Shown here: positions 1 through 10,800 of the stretch, piece after piece | Layout: each line of letters starts with the position of its first letter | Numbering within the stretch: the stretch's first letter is position 1 | From: JAVBMJ01 sp031552535 | GTDB lineage: Bacteria > Bacteroidota > Bacteroidia > Bacteroidales > Rikenellaceae | Length of the DNA: 22,773 nt | NCBI GenBank assembly: GCA_031552535.1 | Contig: JAVBMJ010000088.1 | Span: 1 to 22,773 of the forward strand | Direction: 5' to 3' | Program-made: the position numbers and the translations under genes | Notes under the pieces: generated by a model | The model's database searches: none | The model's input: only the letters and a program-made list of their open reading frames with translations | Told to the model about the DNA's origin: nothing

Positions 1-239
1 CCCCCTCATATCCCCGCTGGCTCCCCCGTTTTCCAATTTCCCCGGGGGGGCCCCCCCCGGGGGGGGCCCCCGCTCCCGTATATATGACACGTGCCATAGC
101 TTTGCCAGCCCGGGGAGAGTCTTGCCGTAATAATATTGGCAAACTTATTATATATGTTATGCGTAGTTTAATGAAACGAAGTTCATTAAACCGGATATAA
201 TCCATATATAAGGTATAATGTTCAAAAACGGCTGGTGGA
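1..239. other. Non-coding left edge with homopolymer palindrome and inverted repeat
   Basis: No convincing gene is visible here. Positions 40-71 are made only of C and G runs (4 C, 7 G, 8 C, 8 G, 5 C), which is a self-complementary tract and unlike anything else in the window. Positions 166-175 and 182-191 form a perfect 10-bp inverted repeat (GTTTAATGAA / TTCATTAAAC) around a 6-nt loop. A minus-strand TAAGTTTG at 140-147 fits the Bacteroidota -7 pattern and could drive a gene beyond the left edge, but this is weak. The rest is AT-rich sequence without a recognisable feature. Confidence 0.5.
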
Positions 240-556
240 GCCGGGTGTATATCCATATAAGTGATGGTGGCAAATCGAGCATTGACGCAGGAAAAGATGC
301 CCGAAAACGGCCGAATAGAATTTGGTTTCCATAAACTCATTTTTATGGTACCTGCAAATAAAAAGCGTTGCCCGATATGTTCCATTATCTGGACAATCCC
401 GCCGTTACGAAGTCAAGCAACTCGCTTGAATCGTTCTTCGGACACCTCAAACAGAACATCTCATTACACCGGGGACTATCAGAAATTCATTATCAAAACT
501 ACGTGAAATGGTATCTGTATTTTCGTAACCAGGATCGCAAAAGCGCAAAAAAATAA
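240..556 (+). pseudogene. Decayed transposase, C-terminal remnant
   Basis: The frame read from 368 to the stop at 554-556 gives LPDMFHYLDNP, then NSLESFFGHLK, HRGLS and YVKWYLYF. This is the pattern of the C-terminal end of a transposase of the type that ends with a (T/S)NSLE-FF-LK and H-GLS block; the exact IS family is uncertain. Upstream the same frame has stops at 332-334 and 359-361, and plausible continuation (FHKLIFMVPANK) lies in another frame. The gene is therefore frameshifted and interrupted, and lacks its N-terminal and catalytic part. I see no intact IS ends around it. The pseudogene status is read from the sequence; the family call is from recall. Confidence 0.65.
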
Positions 557-594
557 TCCGGGCTCCATGGGAGGGCTCAGATTATTTTTTGCGA
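553..594 (+). terminator. Imperfect hairpin with T-run after the transposase remnant
   Basis: AATAATC and GATTATT form a perfect 7-bp outer stem around an imperfect GC-rich interior (CTCC/GGAG), followed directly by a run of T. It could be a terminator working in both directions, or an IS end. Confidence 0.4.
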
Positions 595-604
595 GTAACA
601 GCCA

Positions 605-702
605 GTCAAAAATCAACTGTTTTTGACCACATTACCATCTTTAGTGAAGATTGCGGAGCATTGTGCGCACTATGGCAAGGGTCCGCCAAACACGCTGCCA
701 CA
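605..702 (-). repeat. Repeat unit 3' of the LptF/LptG gene: terminal palindrome plus hairpin
   Basis: Positions 611-636 match the reverse complement of the last 26 bases of the window (22748-22773) at 24 of 26 positions. They include a perfect 8-bp inverted repeat, GTCAAAAA (605-612) and TTTTTGAC (620-627). At 653-686 lies a hairpin with stem GCGGA/TCCGC, whose loop on the minus strand contains CATAGTG, the motif also seen in the hairpins at 13999-14049 and 22662-22718. The unit sits immediately downstream of the minus-strand permease and may also terminate its transcript. Confidence 0.55.
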
Positions 703-1806
703 CTATTTCGGAGCTTTGCGGTAGAGGTATATTGCGATGAATGTATACAGGATATTGGGTAGCCACACCGACAGTCCGGCAGGAAGCACGCCACCCTTGG
801 CGAACTCCTCGGCAAAACGGCTTACGAGGATATATGAAAAACAGAGCCCTATGCCTATCCCTATATGGAGCCCCGTCCCTCCCCGGACCTTGCGTGAGGA
901 GAGCGAAACTCCGATCAGAGTCAGGATGAACGTCGCTACCGGAAGTGCATAGCGGCTATGGCGCTCGACTTCGAACAGGGCTATCATGTCGGAACCCTTC
1001 TGCCGCTGTTGCGAAATAAACCGGTTGAGTTCCATGATATTCATCGTTTTTATCAACTCCTCCACCCTCCCCAGTTCGGTGGCGTCGAGGTTGATCAGAG
1101 TGTCGAGTTGCTGGTATTTGACGAAGGTTTCCTTATCGCTTTCGAAACTGCGCGTCAAATATCGCGGAGCACTCCAACGACGGGTAGAGGGGTTGAATGT
1201 CACGTCTGATGCTTCGAGCGTCCCGACCAGCACATTGCCGTCGTACTTCTCGATAGCCAGGTACGACGCGTGGTTCGACGAACCGTTGTAGCCGCGGATG
1301 TATGCGAAAGTCCCCGGATATATCTGCCGGTAGATGTCCTGAGCGTATTTGGTATTGCGTTTCTTCTTGAGGTATTGGCTTTCGAAATCTATCCTGCGCT
1401 GGTTGGCCGCAGGAATGACCACAAGGTTCAGCGTCAGCGACAGCAACGTGATAGCCGTTGCAGACAGGAAGTAAGGCCACATCAAACGCTTAAAACTGGT
1501 CCCCCCGGACAGGATCGCGATGATCTCCGTCTGATAGGCCATCTTCGAGGTGAAAAAGATCACGGCTATAAACGTGAACAGCCCGCTGAACTGGTTGACA
1601 AAAAACGGCACGAAGTTGGCGTAATACCTCGTAATGATCTGCGACAGGGGAGCCTTCAACTCTATAAAGTCGTCGATCTTCTCCACCGCATCGAAGACCA
1701 CCACTATCACGATGATCAGCGCGATGGCAAAGACATAAGTCCCCAGGAACTTACGCATTATATACAGGTCGATGATCTTTATACCCGGGAATTTAATCTT
1801 CTTCAT
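703..1806 (-). CDS. LptF/LptG (YjgP/YjgQ) family LPS-export permease
   Basis: This 367-residue protein has the family layout. A first membrane segment lies at about residues 15-40. Two more at about 65-125 surround the conserved cytoplasmic stretch EIIAILSGGTSFKRLMWP. A periplasmic beta-rich domain covers about 130-270, and three C-terminal membrane segments follow at about 285-365. LptF and LptG form the inner-membrane part of the LptB2FG ABC transporter that extracts lipopolysaccharide and passes it to LptC. The length is close to the usual 360-370. The sequence does not tell LptF from LptG, so no symbol is given. The ATG overlaps the tgt stop in an ATGA arrangement, so it is probably co-transcribed and translationally coupled with tgt. 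No lptB or lptA is present in the window. Confidence 0.88.
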   Translation of the reverse strand: MKKIKFPGIKIIDLYIMRKFLGTYVFAIALIIVIVVVFDAVEKIDDFIELKAPLSQIITRYYANFVPFFVNQFSGLFTFIAVIFFTSKMAYQTEIIAILSGGTSFKRLMWPYFLSATAITLLSLTLNLVVIPAANQRRIDFESQYLKKKRNTKYAQDIYRQIYPGTFAYIRGYNGSSNHASYLAIEKYDGNVLVGTLEASDVTFNPSTRRWSAPRYLTRSFESDKETFVKYQQLDTLINLDATELGRVEELIKTMNIMELNRFISQQRQKGSDMIALFEVERHSRYALPVATFILTLIGVSLSSRKVRGGTGLHIGIGIGLCFSYILVSRFAEEFAKGGVLPAGLSVWLPNILYTFIAIYLYRKAPK

Positions 1807-2933
1807 AACCGTCGTGACAATTTTTCAACCATCTCCCTTTTCCATGCGGCAAATCCGCCGCCGGCGATCTCTTCGCGTGCCCTTTGAACCAACCACATAT
1901 AAAATGCCAGGTTGTGCATGCTGGCTATCTGTGCCGCCAGCATCTCGCCCGATATTGCCAGGTGCCTTAGGTAGGCCTTAGTATAAACAGTGTCCACGAA
2001 ACAACACCCGGCCGGGTCGACAGGCGAAAAGTCGTTCTTCCATTTTTCGTTGCGTATGTTGATCACACCTTCCGAGGTGAACAGCATCCCGTTGCGGCCA
2101 TTACGCGTGGGCATGACGCAGTCGAACATATCGACCCCGCGGTCGATGGCTTCCAGTATGTTGACCGGCGTGCCCACCCCCATCAGGTAACGTGGCCGGC
2201 CGGCGGGCAATATAGCGTTGACCACCTCTATCATGTTGTACATCACCGGGGCGGGTTCTCCCACCGCCAGCCCGCCTATGGCGTAGCCGTCGGCATCGAA
2301 CTGTTGCACAAATTCCGCCGACTTCACCCTCAGGTCGGGATACGTACATCCCTGCACTATCGGGAACAGCGACTGGGCGTAACCGTATTTCGGCGCCGTG
2401 GCCCTGTAGCGCCCGAAGCAACGCTCCAGCCAGCGGTGGGTCAGCTCCAACGACCGCGAGGCATAGTCGAAGGGCGCATTGCCGGGCGGACATTCGTCGA
2501 AGGCCATCATAATATCGGCCCCGATGATCCGTTGGGTGTCGATAACATTCTCCGGAGTGAAGAGGTGTTTCGACCCGTCGATATGCGAACTGAAACGGCA
2601 TCCCTCCTCGGTTATCTTCCTGCAACCGGCAAGCGAAAAGACCTGGAACCCGCCGCTGTCGGTCAGCACCGGCCCGTCCCACGACGAAAAGCGGTGGACC
2701 CCGCCCGCGTTCTCCAGTACATCGCGGCCCGGACGCAGATACAGGTGATATGTGTTCGCCAGGATGATCTGCGCACCAACGTCCTCCCTGAGATTGCGGT
2801 GTAACACACCTTTTACACTCGCAGCCGTCCCGACGGGCATAAATATCGGAGTACGGACCACACCGTGATCCGTCGTAATAATCCCGGCCCTTGCACCGGA
2901 ACCGGCAACCGTATGTTCAAGCAAAAATTTCAC
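1803..2933 (-). CDS. tgt: Queuine tRNA-ribosyltransferase (tRNA-guanine transglycosylase)
   Basis: Tgt exchanges guanine-34 of tRNAs with GUN anticodons for preQ1 in bacterial queuosine synthesis. The 376-residue protein carries TDSGGFQVFSL, MAFDECPP, the substrate-pocket GGLAVGE, MGVGTP and FDCVMPTRNGRNG with the catalytic Asp. The start is GTG at 2931-2933, giving MKFLLEHTVAGS, which matches the usual short N-terminus; no in-frame ATG gives a better fit. One oddity is the zinc site. The family pattern CxCxxC...H is here GCCFVD...H: the first and third Cys are Gly and Asp, although the His of SMHNLAFY remains. It overlaps the downstream permease by 4 bp. A TAnnTTTG box lies just upstream of the start, so it may have its own promoter besides read-through from the oxidoreductase gene. 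Confidence 0.95.
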   Translation of the reverse strand: MKFLLEHTVAGSGARAGIITTDHGVVRTPIFMPVGTAASVKGVLHRNLREDVGAQIILANTYHLYLRPGRDVLENAGGVHRFSSWDGPVLTDSGGFQVFSLAGCRKITEEGCRFSSHIDGSKHLFTPENVIDTQRIIGADIMMAFDECPPGNAPFDYASRSLELTHRWLERCFGRYRATAPKYGYAQSLFPIVQGCTYPDLRVKSAEFVQQFDADGYAIGGLAVGEPAPVMYNMIEVVNAILPAGRPRYLMGVGTPVNILEAIDRGVDMFDCVMPTRNGRNGMLFTSEGVINIRNEKWKNDFSPVDPAGCCFVDTVYTKAYLRHLAISGEMLAAQIASMHNLAFYMWLVQRAREEIAGGGFAAWKREMVEKLSRRL

Positions 2934-2938
2934 AGCCC

Positions 2939-2946
2939 CAAAGATA
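2939..2946 (-). promoter_or_regulatory. Putative -7 box of tgt
   Basis: The minus strand reads TATCTTTG, a match to the Bacteroidota -7 consensus TAnnTTTG. It ends only 5 nt before the GTG start, so a transcript from here would be leaderless or nearly so. I see no clear -33 TTG. Confidence 0.35.
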
Positions 2947-2962
2947 CCGCTTTTTTTAATCC

Positions 2963-4354
2963 CTATTTAGTCGAGGCTATTTTTTGGGCTTGTGTTGTGG
3001 TGTAGTATTTTGCTTTCATCTGGCTTATTTCCCAGTCGGGTATTTTGCCGTCGACGAGGTATTTCAGGTATTTAGATGTCACTTGTGCGAAGTGGGATTC
3101 GTGCCCTACGTTATATTCTTCGGGGATTGTGATCTCCCATGTTCCCGGACCTGCGGGTACGGTGTCTATCCCGGGGTATCGTTTCCCGAGATGGGCCACT
3201 GCCTTGCAAACCAGATCTTTGAATTCGACATTAGCCATCTCGCCGGTACTTACGATATATATCACCGGTTTGAACCCCTGCTCGGCGCCCTGGTGTATGA
3301 CTATATTGGCCCGGGTTCCGCGTACGAGCGAATAGTGTGTGTCGCCGCCACCTTCGGGTGCCACATAGTTCCATACCACAGCCACACGGCAATTTATGTC
3401 GTTGAGCGCATAATTTATCGTGCCGTTACACGCCAGACGCAGGGTATCATCGTCTATTTTATCGGTCAGATACTCTGCGAACCGGTTCTTGCCTGTCACC
3501 GCACAATACTGGGCAAGGCTCACCGGAGTGGTCCAACTGCGGGCAGAGGATATCTCGATCTGCTTCTTGTAGTCTATCGGCTGCTCACCCGCAACCATCA
3601 GTTGCACGAGGTCGACCAGATGGGTCGTCACATCTACTATACCCTCGCCCTGCTGGTCTGTATCGAAATACCACTCCGGACGGGTCAACGGAACCCCCGA
3701 TACATTTTTACAGATATGGTGCACGCTCTCTTTTATAATAGAGGGGTTGTCCTTCGAGCCGCGTTCCATCTTGCCGAACAACTCCGGGATGAGCGTCAGT
3801 TCACGTTGCAGGACGTTGGTTATCTCGAAACGTTCGGTCATCATATCATAGAGCAGAAGCCCTCCGCGGGAGGCATTGTCGAAAGCCTCCTCAAGTTTGC
3901 GGAAGTTTGTCGCATCGACAGCCATCGGTTTATCGGCCAACACATTAATCCCTGCTTCTATAGCACCCTTTATGTAATCGGTCTTGTGTCCGTTATTGCC
4001 GGCCAGCACGACCACATTACCTGCGGTGTCGGCCACGAACCGGCCCCAAAAGCCGTTACCGGTATATACTATTTCGTTCCACGACGTGGGATTCTCCCCG
4101 CGGTTGTTGTAACGCGCTATACGTTCGAGGTGTAGTCTGACGTCATCGCCCTCGGGGGCATACACATGTACGTCGGGCGATATCTGCGCGTACATGTCTT
4201 TCTGTATAAGTGCTGCGTGAAAATGGCCCGGATCGAGAGTTATGAGTTTCACTTCACCGTCTTGTCCGGTAAATTTAGATTTATGCTCTTTCGCACAGTT
4301 GCACAAAATGAGCCCAGGCGCCACCAGAGCCGCTATCAAAGCAAATTTCTTCAT
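2963..4354 (-). CDS. Gfo/Idh/MocA-like oxidoreductase lipoprotein
   Basis: This is a 463-residue protein with an N-terminal lipoprotein-type signal (MKK, a hydrophobic stretch, then LILCNC with Cys18 or Cys20 as the likely lipid anchor). The mature part has a Rossmann-like start (VKLITLDPGHFHAAL), then NNGHKTDYIKGAIEAGINVLADKPMA. The DKP corresponds to the EKP motif of the Gfo/Idh/MocA family. Next come TRPEWYFDTDQQGEGIVDVTTHLVDLVQ and a large C-terminal beta domain typical of the Bacteroidota putative oxidoreductase group. The usual GxGxxG nucleotide loop is replaced by DPGHFHAAL, so cofactor binding is unproven. Such exported members are often linked to sugar metabolism, but no polysaccharide-utilisation genes adjoin it. 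It is first in a probable run with tgt (29-bp gap). Confidence 0.85.
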   Translation of the reverse strand: MKKFALIAALVAPGLILCNCAKEHKSKFTGQDGEVKLITLDPGHFHAALIQKDMYAQISPDVHVYAPEGDDVRLHLERIARYNNRGENPTSWNEIVYTGNGFWGRFVADTAGNVVVLAGNNGHKTDYIKGAIEAGINVLADKPMAVDATNFRKLEEAFDNASRGGLLLYDMMTERFEITNVLQRELTLIPELFGKMERGSKDNPSIIKESVHHICKNVSGVPLTRPEWYFDTDQQGEGIVDVTTHLVDLVQLMVAGEQPIDYKKQIEISSARSWTTPVSLAQYCAVTGKNRFAEYLTDKIDDDTLRLACNGTINYALNDINCRVAVVWNYVAPEGGGDTHYSLVRGTRANIVIHQGAEQGFKPVIYIVSTGEMANVEFKDLVCKAVAHLGKRYPGIDTVPAGPGTWEITIPEEYNVGHESHFAQVTSKYLKYLVDGKIPDWEISQMKAKYYTTTQAQKIASTK

Positions 4355-4505
4355 AGATATACGATTTAATTCTATTTTATGTTATTCGCCGGGTTGCGAC
4401 AGAGGGCCTTACAGGCTAAACACGCCCTGCTGCAAATTCGGCAAAAACTCAAAAGCGGGATTAGGACACGTTTTCATTCCTCCCCGAGACCCGCCCTGTA
4501 TTATG

Positions 4506-4513
4506 CAAATGTA
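4506..4513 (-). promoter_or_regulatory. Putative -7 box of the oxidoreductase gene
   Basis: The minus strand reads TACATTTG, matching TAnnTTTG. It lies about 150 bp upstream of the ATG at 4354, implying a long leader. No clear -33 element is seen. Confidence 0.4.
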
Positions 4514-4691
4514 AATAAAATATAGCGTTAAAACGCATCCGTGCGAATTTTAATCTCTTTCATACAACATTTCCCGGGAATATGGGGCAGAAAAAAGACG
4601 CGTACATGCAAAAATTATTTAAACATTTTTATTTAAAATAAAACAATCAGATAAAATACAAACAACGTATCCGGAAACCGAAAAAATGTTC

Positions 4692-4699
4692 TATATTTG
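4692..4699 (+). promoter_or_regulatory. Putative -7 box of the giant gene
   Basis: TATATTTG matches the Bacteroidota -7 consensus and lies about 135 bp upstream of the ATG at 4833, within an AT-rich stretch. A TTG at the -33 position is not obvious. Confidence 0.5.
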
Positions 4700-4832
4700 C
4701 AACGGGAAAAACGACATTCATTTTGTATTATTAGTTACAAATACGCAGGCCATTCGAGTCGACCTGGCTTATTTTAATTAAGATGCTCTTAATAAGCAAT
4801 TTATTCCCTGAAATTTTTAATGTGACCAGATT

Positions 4833-7800
4833 ATGAAAATTGCCGGTGAACCCAAGGCCAGCCTTAGTTACGAGGCGTTGCAACTTATCGATCTCTACCG
4901 TTCGTTGGGCGAAAGGGCCGAGATACTGTTGCCCCACCATATATTCGACAACCTCACCAGTTTCGTGAACCTCTGCATGGAGGAACCCGACGATCCGGTA
5001 AGGCAGCAGGCGGAGATCAATAAGTATCTGCTGCGTTTCCGCGAGGACATCCCCGGTTATGTTGCCGTTTCGCTGATGCTGATTCCGCACGAGAATTCCA
5101 AAGCGTTTGAGATAAGCAACAAACGCGGCGACTTTCTCAAACGCATAGACTCGATCCTCGATACCGACGCGACGACGCCGGAGTTGAAGAAGGTGTTGAA
5201 GAACATACGTTGCAGCCACGACCTGTCGGTGGGAACGCCGCCGGTGAACAGCGACCACATCGAGTTTATGAGCCGTCTGCAACTGGGGGGCCATGTGCGC
5301 GACCTGCGCAAGTACCGCGACGTTATCGGGGTTACGGGCGACATCAACGAGGCTCACTGGAACTACCTGATGGATACGCTCGAACAGATGATAAGCCAGA
5401 GCACCCACTATACGACCAATGCCGAGAAGCGCGATTTCCTCGACCGCAGCCGCTGGACTGTAAACTTCAAGGGGCTGAACGGCATGATCCGCACCGTTGT
5501 GTCGGGCAATGCCGGCAAGGCGGTGGAGTTGCTCAACGGCGATGTTTTCAACCGCGCGTCGGTCGTGGTAGTCGACTCCCCGGCCACGGGCGACCTCTAC
5601 GAGCGGATGTGCGCCGACACGACGAGTATCTTCGTGATCAAAGTGCGCCATGCGCGGATCAACCATTTTTCGGATGCGAAGTGGTTCCCGCTGTTGTCGC
5701 GTCTGGTCATTGTCGACGACTCGAAGGAGTCGCGCAGTTCGAACACCTCGCTGGTATTTTGTTTCCACAATGGGATCATCAGTACACTCAATAAGGTGCA
5801 CACCAAGAAGTTGGGCTCGCCTGCGAACACGCAGCTCAATCTGCGGCTGATTCTCGAAAATGTCAACCCGAGTTTTTTGGCCGAGTTCCGCGAGAAGATA
5901 GAGCTCCAGATCGGGACATATGCGGGCGAACTTGAGCGGATGCTTATCGGGCAGACCGGCAGCAGCACCGATCCCGAAAAGAGGATAACGCTGTTTAAAC
6001 TCGACGAATTTTCGCGCCAGGTGGCAAAGGACAAATATTCGCTCGAAAAGCTGCGTGATTTCATATTTTTCCTCGAAAACTGCCATCGGCAGGAAAACAA
6101 GCAGATACAGACTCAGGAGTTGATCGACGAATTCGAGGGCCGGATGCGCAGTTATTTCTATGGCGGCAATCCCCATATAGATATAGTCACGATCCTCGAA
6201 GGGGGCGGGCGCAACCAGATCCGCACCTTCGGGTCGTATCTGCGCAGCCGCCCGTATTCGAATCTGGGCAGCAAGATACGCTATTCGTGCCACCTGATCT
6301 TGGACATAATACCGAGCTGCTACGAGAGGACGCTGAAAAACCACTTCCATAAGAACTTCGGCCTGAACCTGTTCCTCGAAAAATACAAGGAGCATATCGC
6401 CAAGACGGGGCGTGAGGCCGACAACAAGGGGCGTTTCGAGAAGTTTTTGATCGACCTGGGCATACGCGACCGCTACTTCGCGCTGAGCGAAGAGGACCGC
6501 GACATCGTGAAGAATTTCCTCTCGTCGCTGGGGAACCTCGACCAGACGTCGGTGTCGGACGCCGTGCAGATGATAATCCGCGATTTGCTGTTCAATCCGG
6601 CGGGCAGGCCGAAACCCTACATTATATACAATGCGGCACAGGCATGGGAATACAAGGACCTGCTTCCGGACGATGTGTTCGACGTCAACCCGTTCGACAT
6701 CGAAATAGAGAACCATCCAGACGGGCGCCTGGCCTACGACCGGCTGATCGACCGCCTGTTGAGGATCAAATCGACACTCGCCCTGTTCGACGACAGCGGG
6801 TCGTTGTGGGACCTGTTTTGCGAAAATACCACCATCATCGTCAACGACCCCAACAACCCGACGGGGTACAGCGACTTCAACACCGAGGTGGTCAACAACT
6901 TCCTACGCTTCCTCAACTCGTCGAAGATCACGCTGTTCCTCGACGAGGCATATGCCGAGAGCGTGAAGATCGACAATCCGGCGGAGCCGAAATGGCGTAC
7001 CATATCGCGCTACATAATGAACAATATAGGCTCCCAGAGCCGTGTAAAGGCCATTTCGTCGCTTTCGACAACCAAGAACCTGGCGGCCACCGGCGAGCGC
7101 CTCGGAGCTATCGCCACGACACCCAAGGCTGCGGAGTTCGCCTCGTTCGCCCGCCGTCAGAACAGTGCGGAGCATGGCAACAACAATTCGCTGCTGATGC
7201 TCAATAATTCGCTCGAAACGGCACAGGTGGCCAAAGGCATCAAGGATAAGATCGAAGCCGAACTGCCGAAGAACGCTTCACGGAGCAACATCAAGCGTGC
7301 AATAGTAACTTTTATTACAAAACAAATAGAAAAAACCGAGATATCCAACCGTGACAGCATCTCGAACCAGTTGCACAAAACGGCCGGGTTCGAAGGATCG
7401 CCGCTCTACCTGTTCCTGCTGGAGGAGTTGGTCTCGCTCGATAAACTCGACGTGCTCGGGTTGCCCGACGACTTTAAATATAAGGACGAACCGTTTTTCG
7501 CATATTACCAGAATAAGCTGGTGAAGAACCTCAATAAGTTCCGTGTAAACAAGAACTTCCGCGAAGAGTCGCTGCGCAGGCTGTCGATGGCCAAAGCGAC
7601 TGGCACTTCGCTGTTGGAAAAATACGGCGCCGCCGCGATGATGGAGGTGGTGCCATCCGACGGGTCGTACCTTTTCAACTTCCGGATAAAGGATAATCCC
7701 CCATACGCGGACGTATTGCTGTTCTGCAACTACATGGCGCGCCACAGGGGTATCGCCGCGGTGCCTTATCCCACGGGGCTTGTGCGTTTCTCTGTCGGGG

Positions 7801-10800
7801 GCTACATTCGTGCCGGTAAGGAGGGGATGAAGGTCTTTTCGGCTGAGATCGAGGACGGGTTGTCGATCTTTATCCGCTACTGGATGCGTTTCGCGGCGAT
7901 GCGCGGCGATGCGGCCAACAAGGAGCTGGAAACGGCCGACATTCTCGAACAGGTCTTCGTGTGCCAGCGTGACAAGGACTTCATAGACACTGTCATAGAA
8001 AATTACGCCTCTTCGGGCCGCTACGCCAAGGACGGCGCACCGTCGTTGCAGATACGCGACGTTCGCTCGCTGTATCACGCTTCGCCCGAACGCAGTGGAG
8101 TGACCATCACCACTATAGGACGTTCGGCCAACTCCGTTATCGAGCTTCACGGCGACATCGTGGGGTCGTGTGGCGACGTGTCGCAATTCATACAAAGCCC
8201 GGCGTTCACGAAGATATACGAGAACCTGCTGGCGCAGATCTACAAGCGTGTGCCGGCGCTTTCGGACATGGACTTCAACACCGTCAGTTCGCGTTACAGC
8301 AAGGCCGTGCTGCTGAAGTACATCACCAATAAGAAAAGCTTCCAGCCCAACCACCATGTCCTGGACAACCCCGAGGAGAAGAATGTGATGCGCGAGGTGC
8401 TCATAGAGATGGAACACCTGCTCTTTTCGGACAGCAAGATGAAGATACTGGCCATAGATGCCACGGGTAATCCGGCGGTCGACAAGGCCAAACTGGAGGG
8501 CGTCAACTCGATCATAAAGAAGTATATCCGCGAGATACTGCTCCACTTCAACCTTCCTTTCGAGAAGGAGTCGCTGGAGCCGAGCCGCCGCGAGATCATC
8601 CGCATGGCCGGGGAGTGTGTCGAGGAGATAATCGGTATAGGACTCGACACGCTGAACCTCGGCGCATGGGTCGACGAATTTGTGGGCAACCTGCGCGAGC
8701 TGCCTGAATTTAAGGCCATAACATTATCTCAGAAGAGTCTGGGGTATATTATGGATGCCATACACGGCGGTCTCGACAAGAGCGGCGATGTCACCGGGCG
8801 CATCCTGTACCTCTACCTGCTGGGTAACGACAACTCGTTCTACCGCATGGTCTGCGAAAGGCTGCGCTACTTTGCCGACCGCATCGAGGAGCGTGGCGAC
8901 GGCGAGATAAAGATGGTGACCGAGGAGTTCGTGACAAGCATCCTTCCCAAGCAGTTGGGCGAGATCAACGACTACATCATGCGCAAGCGCGACATAAAGA
9001 TCGCCGAAAACGAAATATACGCCGTCAGCCGCAAGGTGGTGCGCTTCTACATCGGGCTCATCAGGCGGACGAAAGGCACCGACTATTACAACCGCTATGT
9101 GCACACGATAGTGCGCATCGTCGAGACGGCGTTCCGCAAGCAGAATTCGAGCGTCAACGAGATGGTTCAGCACGGAGTGTCGCTCTATAAAGGGTTCGAC
9201 ATGGAGAACCGCGCTCTCGAAACTTTCGACGGGGGTAGCATAGCGTGGATCAACACGATGATGTCTAAATGCGGGGTGATCTCGTCGGAACAGCCTGTGC
9301 AGCAGCATACGCGTATCGTTACCGACGCCAAGAAGCGCGAATACCCGTTCCACAAGATCGACCGCGTGGAGTTGAAGCGCCCCGGAACGGAAAACGGCCA
9401 CGACGGCCCGCTGGAATACATCCGCTACATCAACCCGCGTCCCGAGTCGTCGTTCTTCACCGGACGCCTGGCGAGGTTCGTGGCCAATATGGACTCCGAC
9501 GACTACCGGTGCAAGGTGGTCAAGCACGGTATTGTCAAGGAGTTGGTGATATTCCAGAAGGGATATATGAAATACCTTACGGACAACTACCGTCTCAACC
9601 ACACCGAGGATATATCGCTCGACGATATCCGCAATTTCGTGCCCGACGTGATCAGCCTGCTGGGGGCTCCCGAGAAGTTGATATCGTTCCCGCAGATCGG
9701 GTACTTCGATATCAAGGGCCCGTCGGGCAACATCAAAACCATAGTCACGCCGCTCAAGTCGGAGGCCGACTACTTCGGCGACGTCAAGAAGCCGCGCCTG
9801 ACGGTTATCAACGAGAAGGTGAAGGAGATGGGCGGTATCCCGCGCCACGGGTCGCTGTTCATGGTCGAGGAGAACGACGGCAGTGTGTTCGTGATCGAGA
9901 TCAACGGCGACAGCGGCGTGGGCAAGAGCGAGATGATAGCGGCTTTCGTGCTGCGCTGGCTCAAGAACAACCTCGAAGGGATACGCTCGGTGAAGATGAT
10001 CGCCGGGGATATGTTCCACGAATTCCAGGACGCCGAGGGCAACCTCTACGGCATAGGGACCGAAGTGGGCGACTTCTCGCGCACTACGGACTTCGACCCG
10101 GATTATATCAAATATTACAAATTTTTGTTCGAGAGCAGCGCCGACAGCAACGTCGAGGACCTCAATTCGCGCAGCACGGTGAGCGGAATGTGCGACATCA
10201 CGATGCCTTACAAGATCGACATCATGCTCTCGGCGGGCAACTACTCGAAGCAGGAGGGCGGCATCACGCGTGTCGACAACCCCGAAAATTTCCTCCTGTA
10301 TATCGACGCCCACGGCGAACGCAAGGAGAAAGCCACCAGCGGCGACGGCCCGCACTTCCAGCGCACGCTGAAACGCTACACGGCCGACCGGAGCATCGTG
10401 GAGGTGATAGCCCGCCACGGCAACTACCTCGACGACATCCTGGATTGGGACTACAACCGTGCGGAAAACTGCTATTACCTGGCCTCGTCGTTCAAACTCC
10501 TCGACAAGATCGACGTCACGGAGGTGGTGAAGATGATATTTGTAGGCAAAACGTTCATCCGAGACGGTGTGCAGTATACAATCGACGACGTGGATTTCGA
10601 CATGATACAGAACCGTTTCCCGGCTACCGTGTCGTGGGAATCCGACGGTGCCAGACTCCAGAAAGAGCTGCTCGACAGGAAGATATTCAGCTCGATATTC
10701 GATTCGCTGGCCAGCACTCCCGGCGGGCAGCCATTCATCGCCGAAGAGGGGCAGTTGGAGTGTGTCGAAAGCCTTGTGGAGTGCCTGCGCGGAGGTAAGG

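Larger units (their letters stand above)
4355..4832. promoter_or_regulatory. Divergent intergenic region
   Basis: This 478-bp gap separates the minus-strand oxidoreductase gene from the plus-strand giant gene. It is AT-rich near 4600-4700 and carries one good -7 box for each direction (4506-4513 minus, 4692-4699 plus). I see no ORF or copy of the repeat families here. Confidence 0.55.

Noticed and set aside
240..703. Assigning E1 or E2 mobility to the transposase remnant
   Set aside because: The gene is broken, and no E1- or E2-type ends flank it, so a link cannot be supported.
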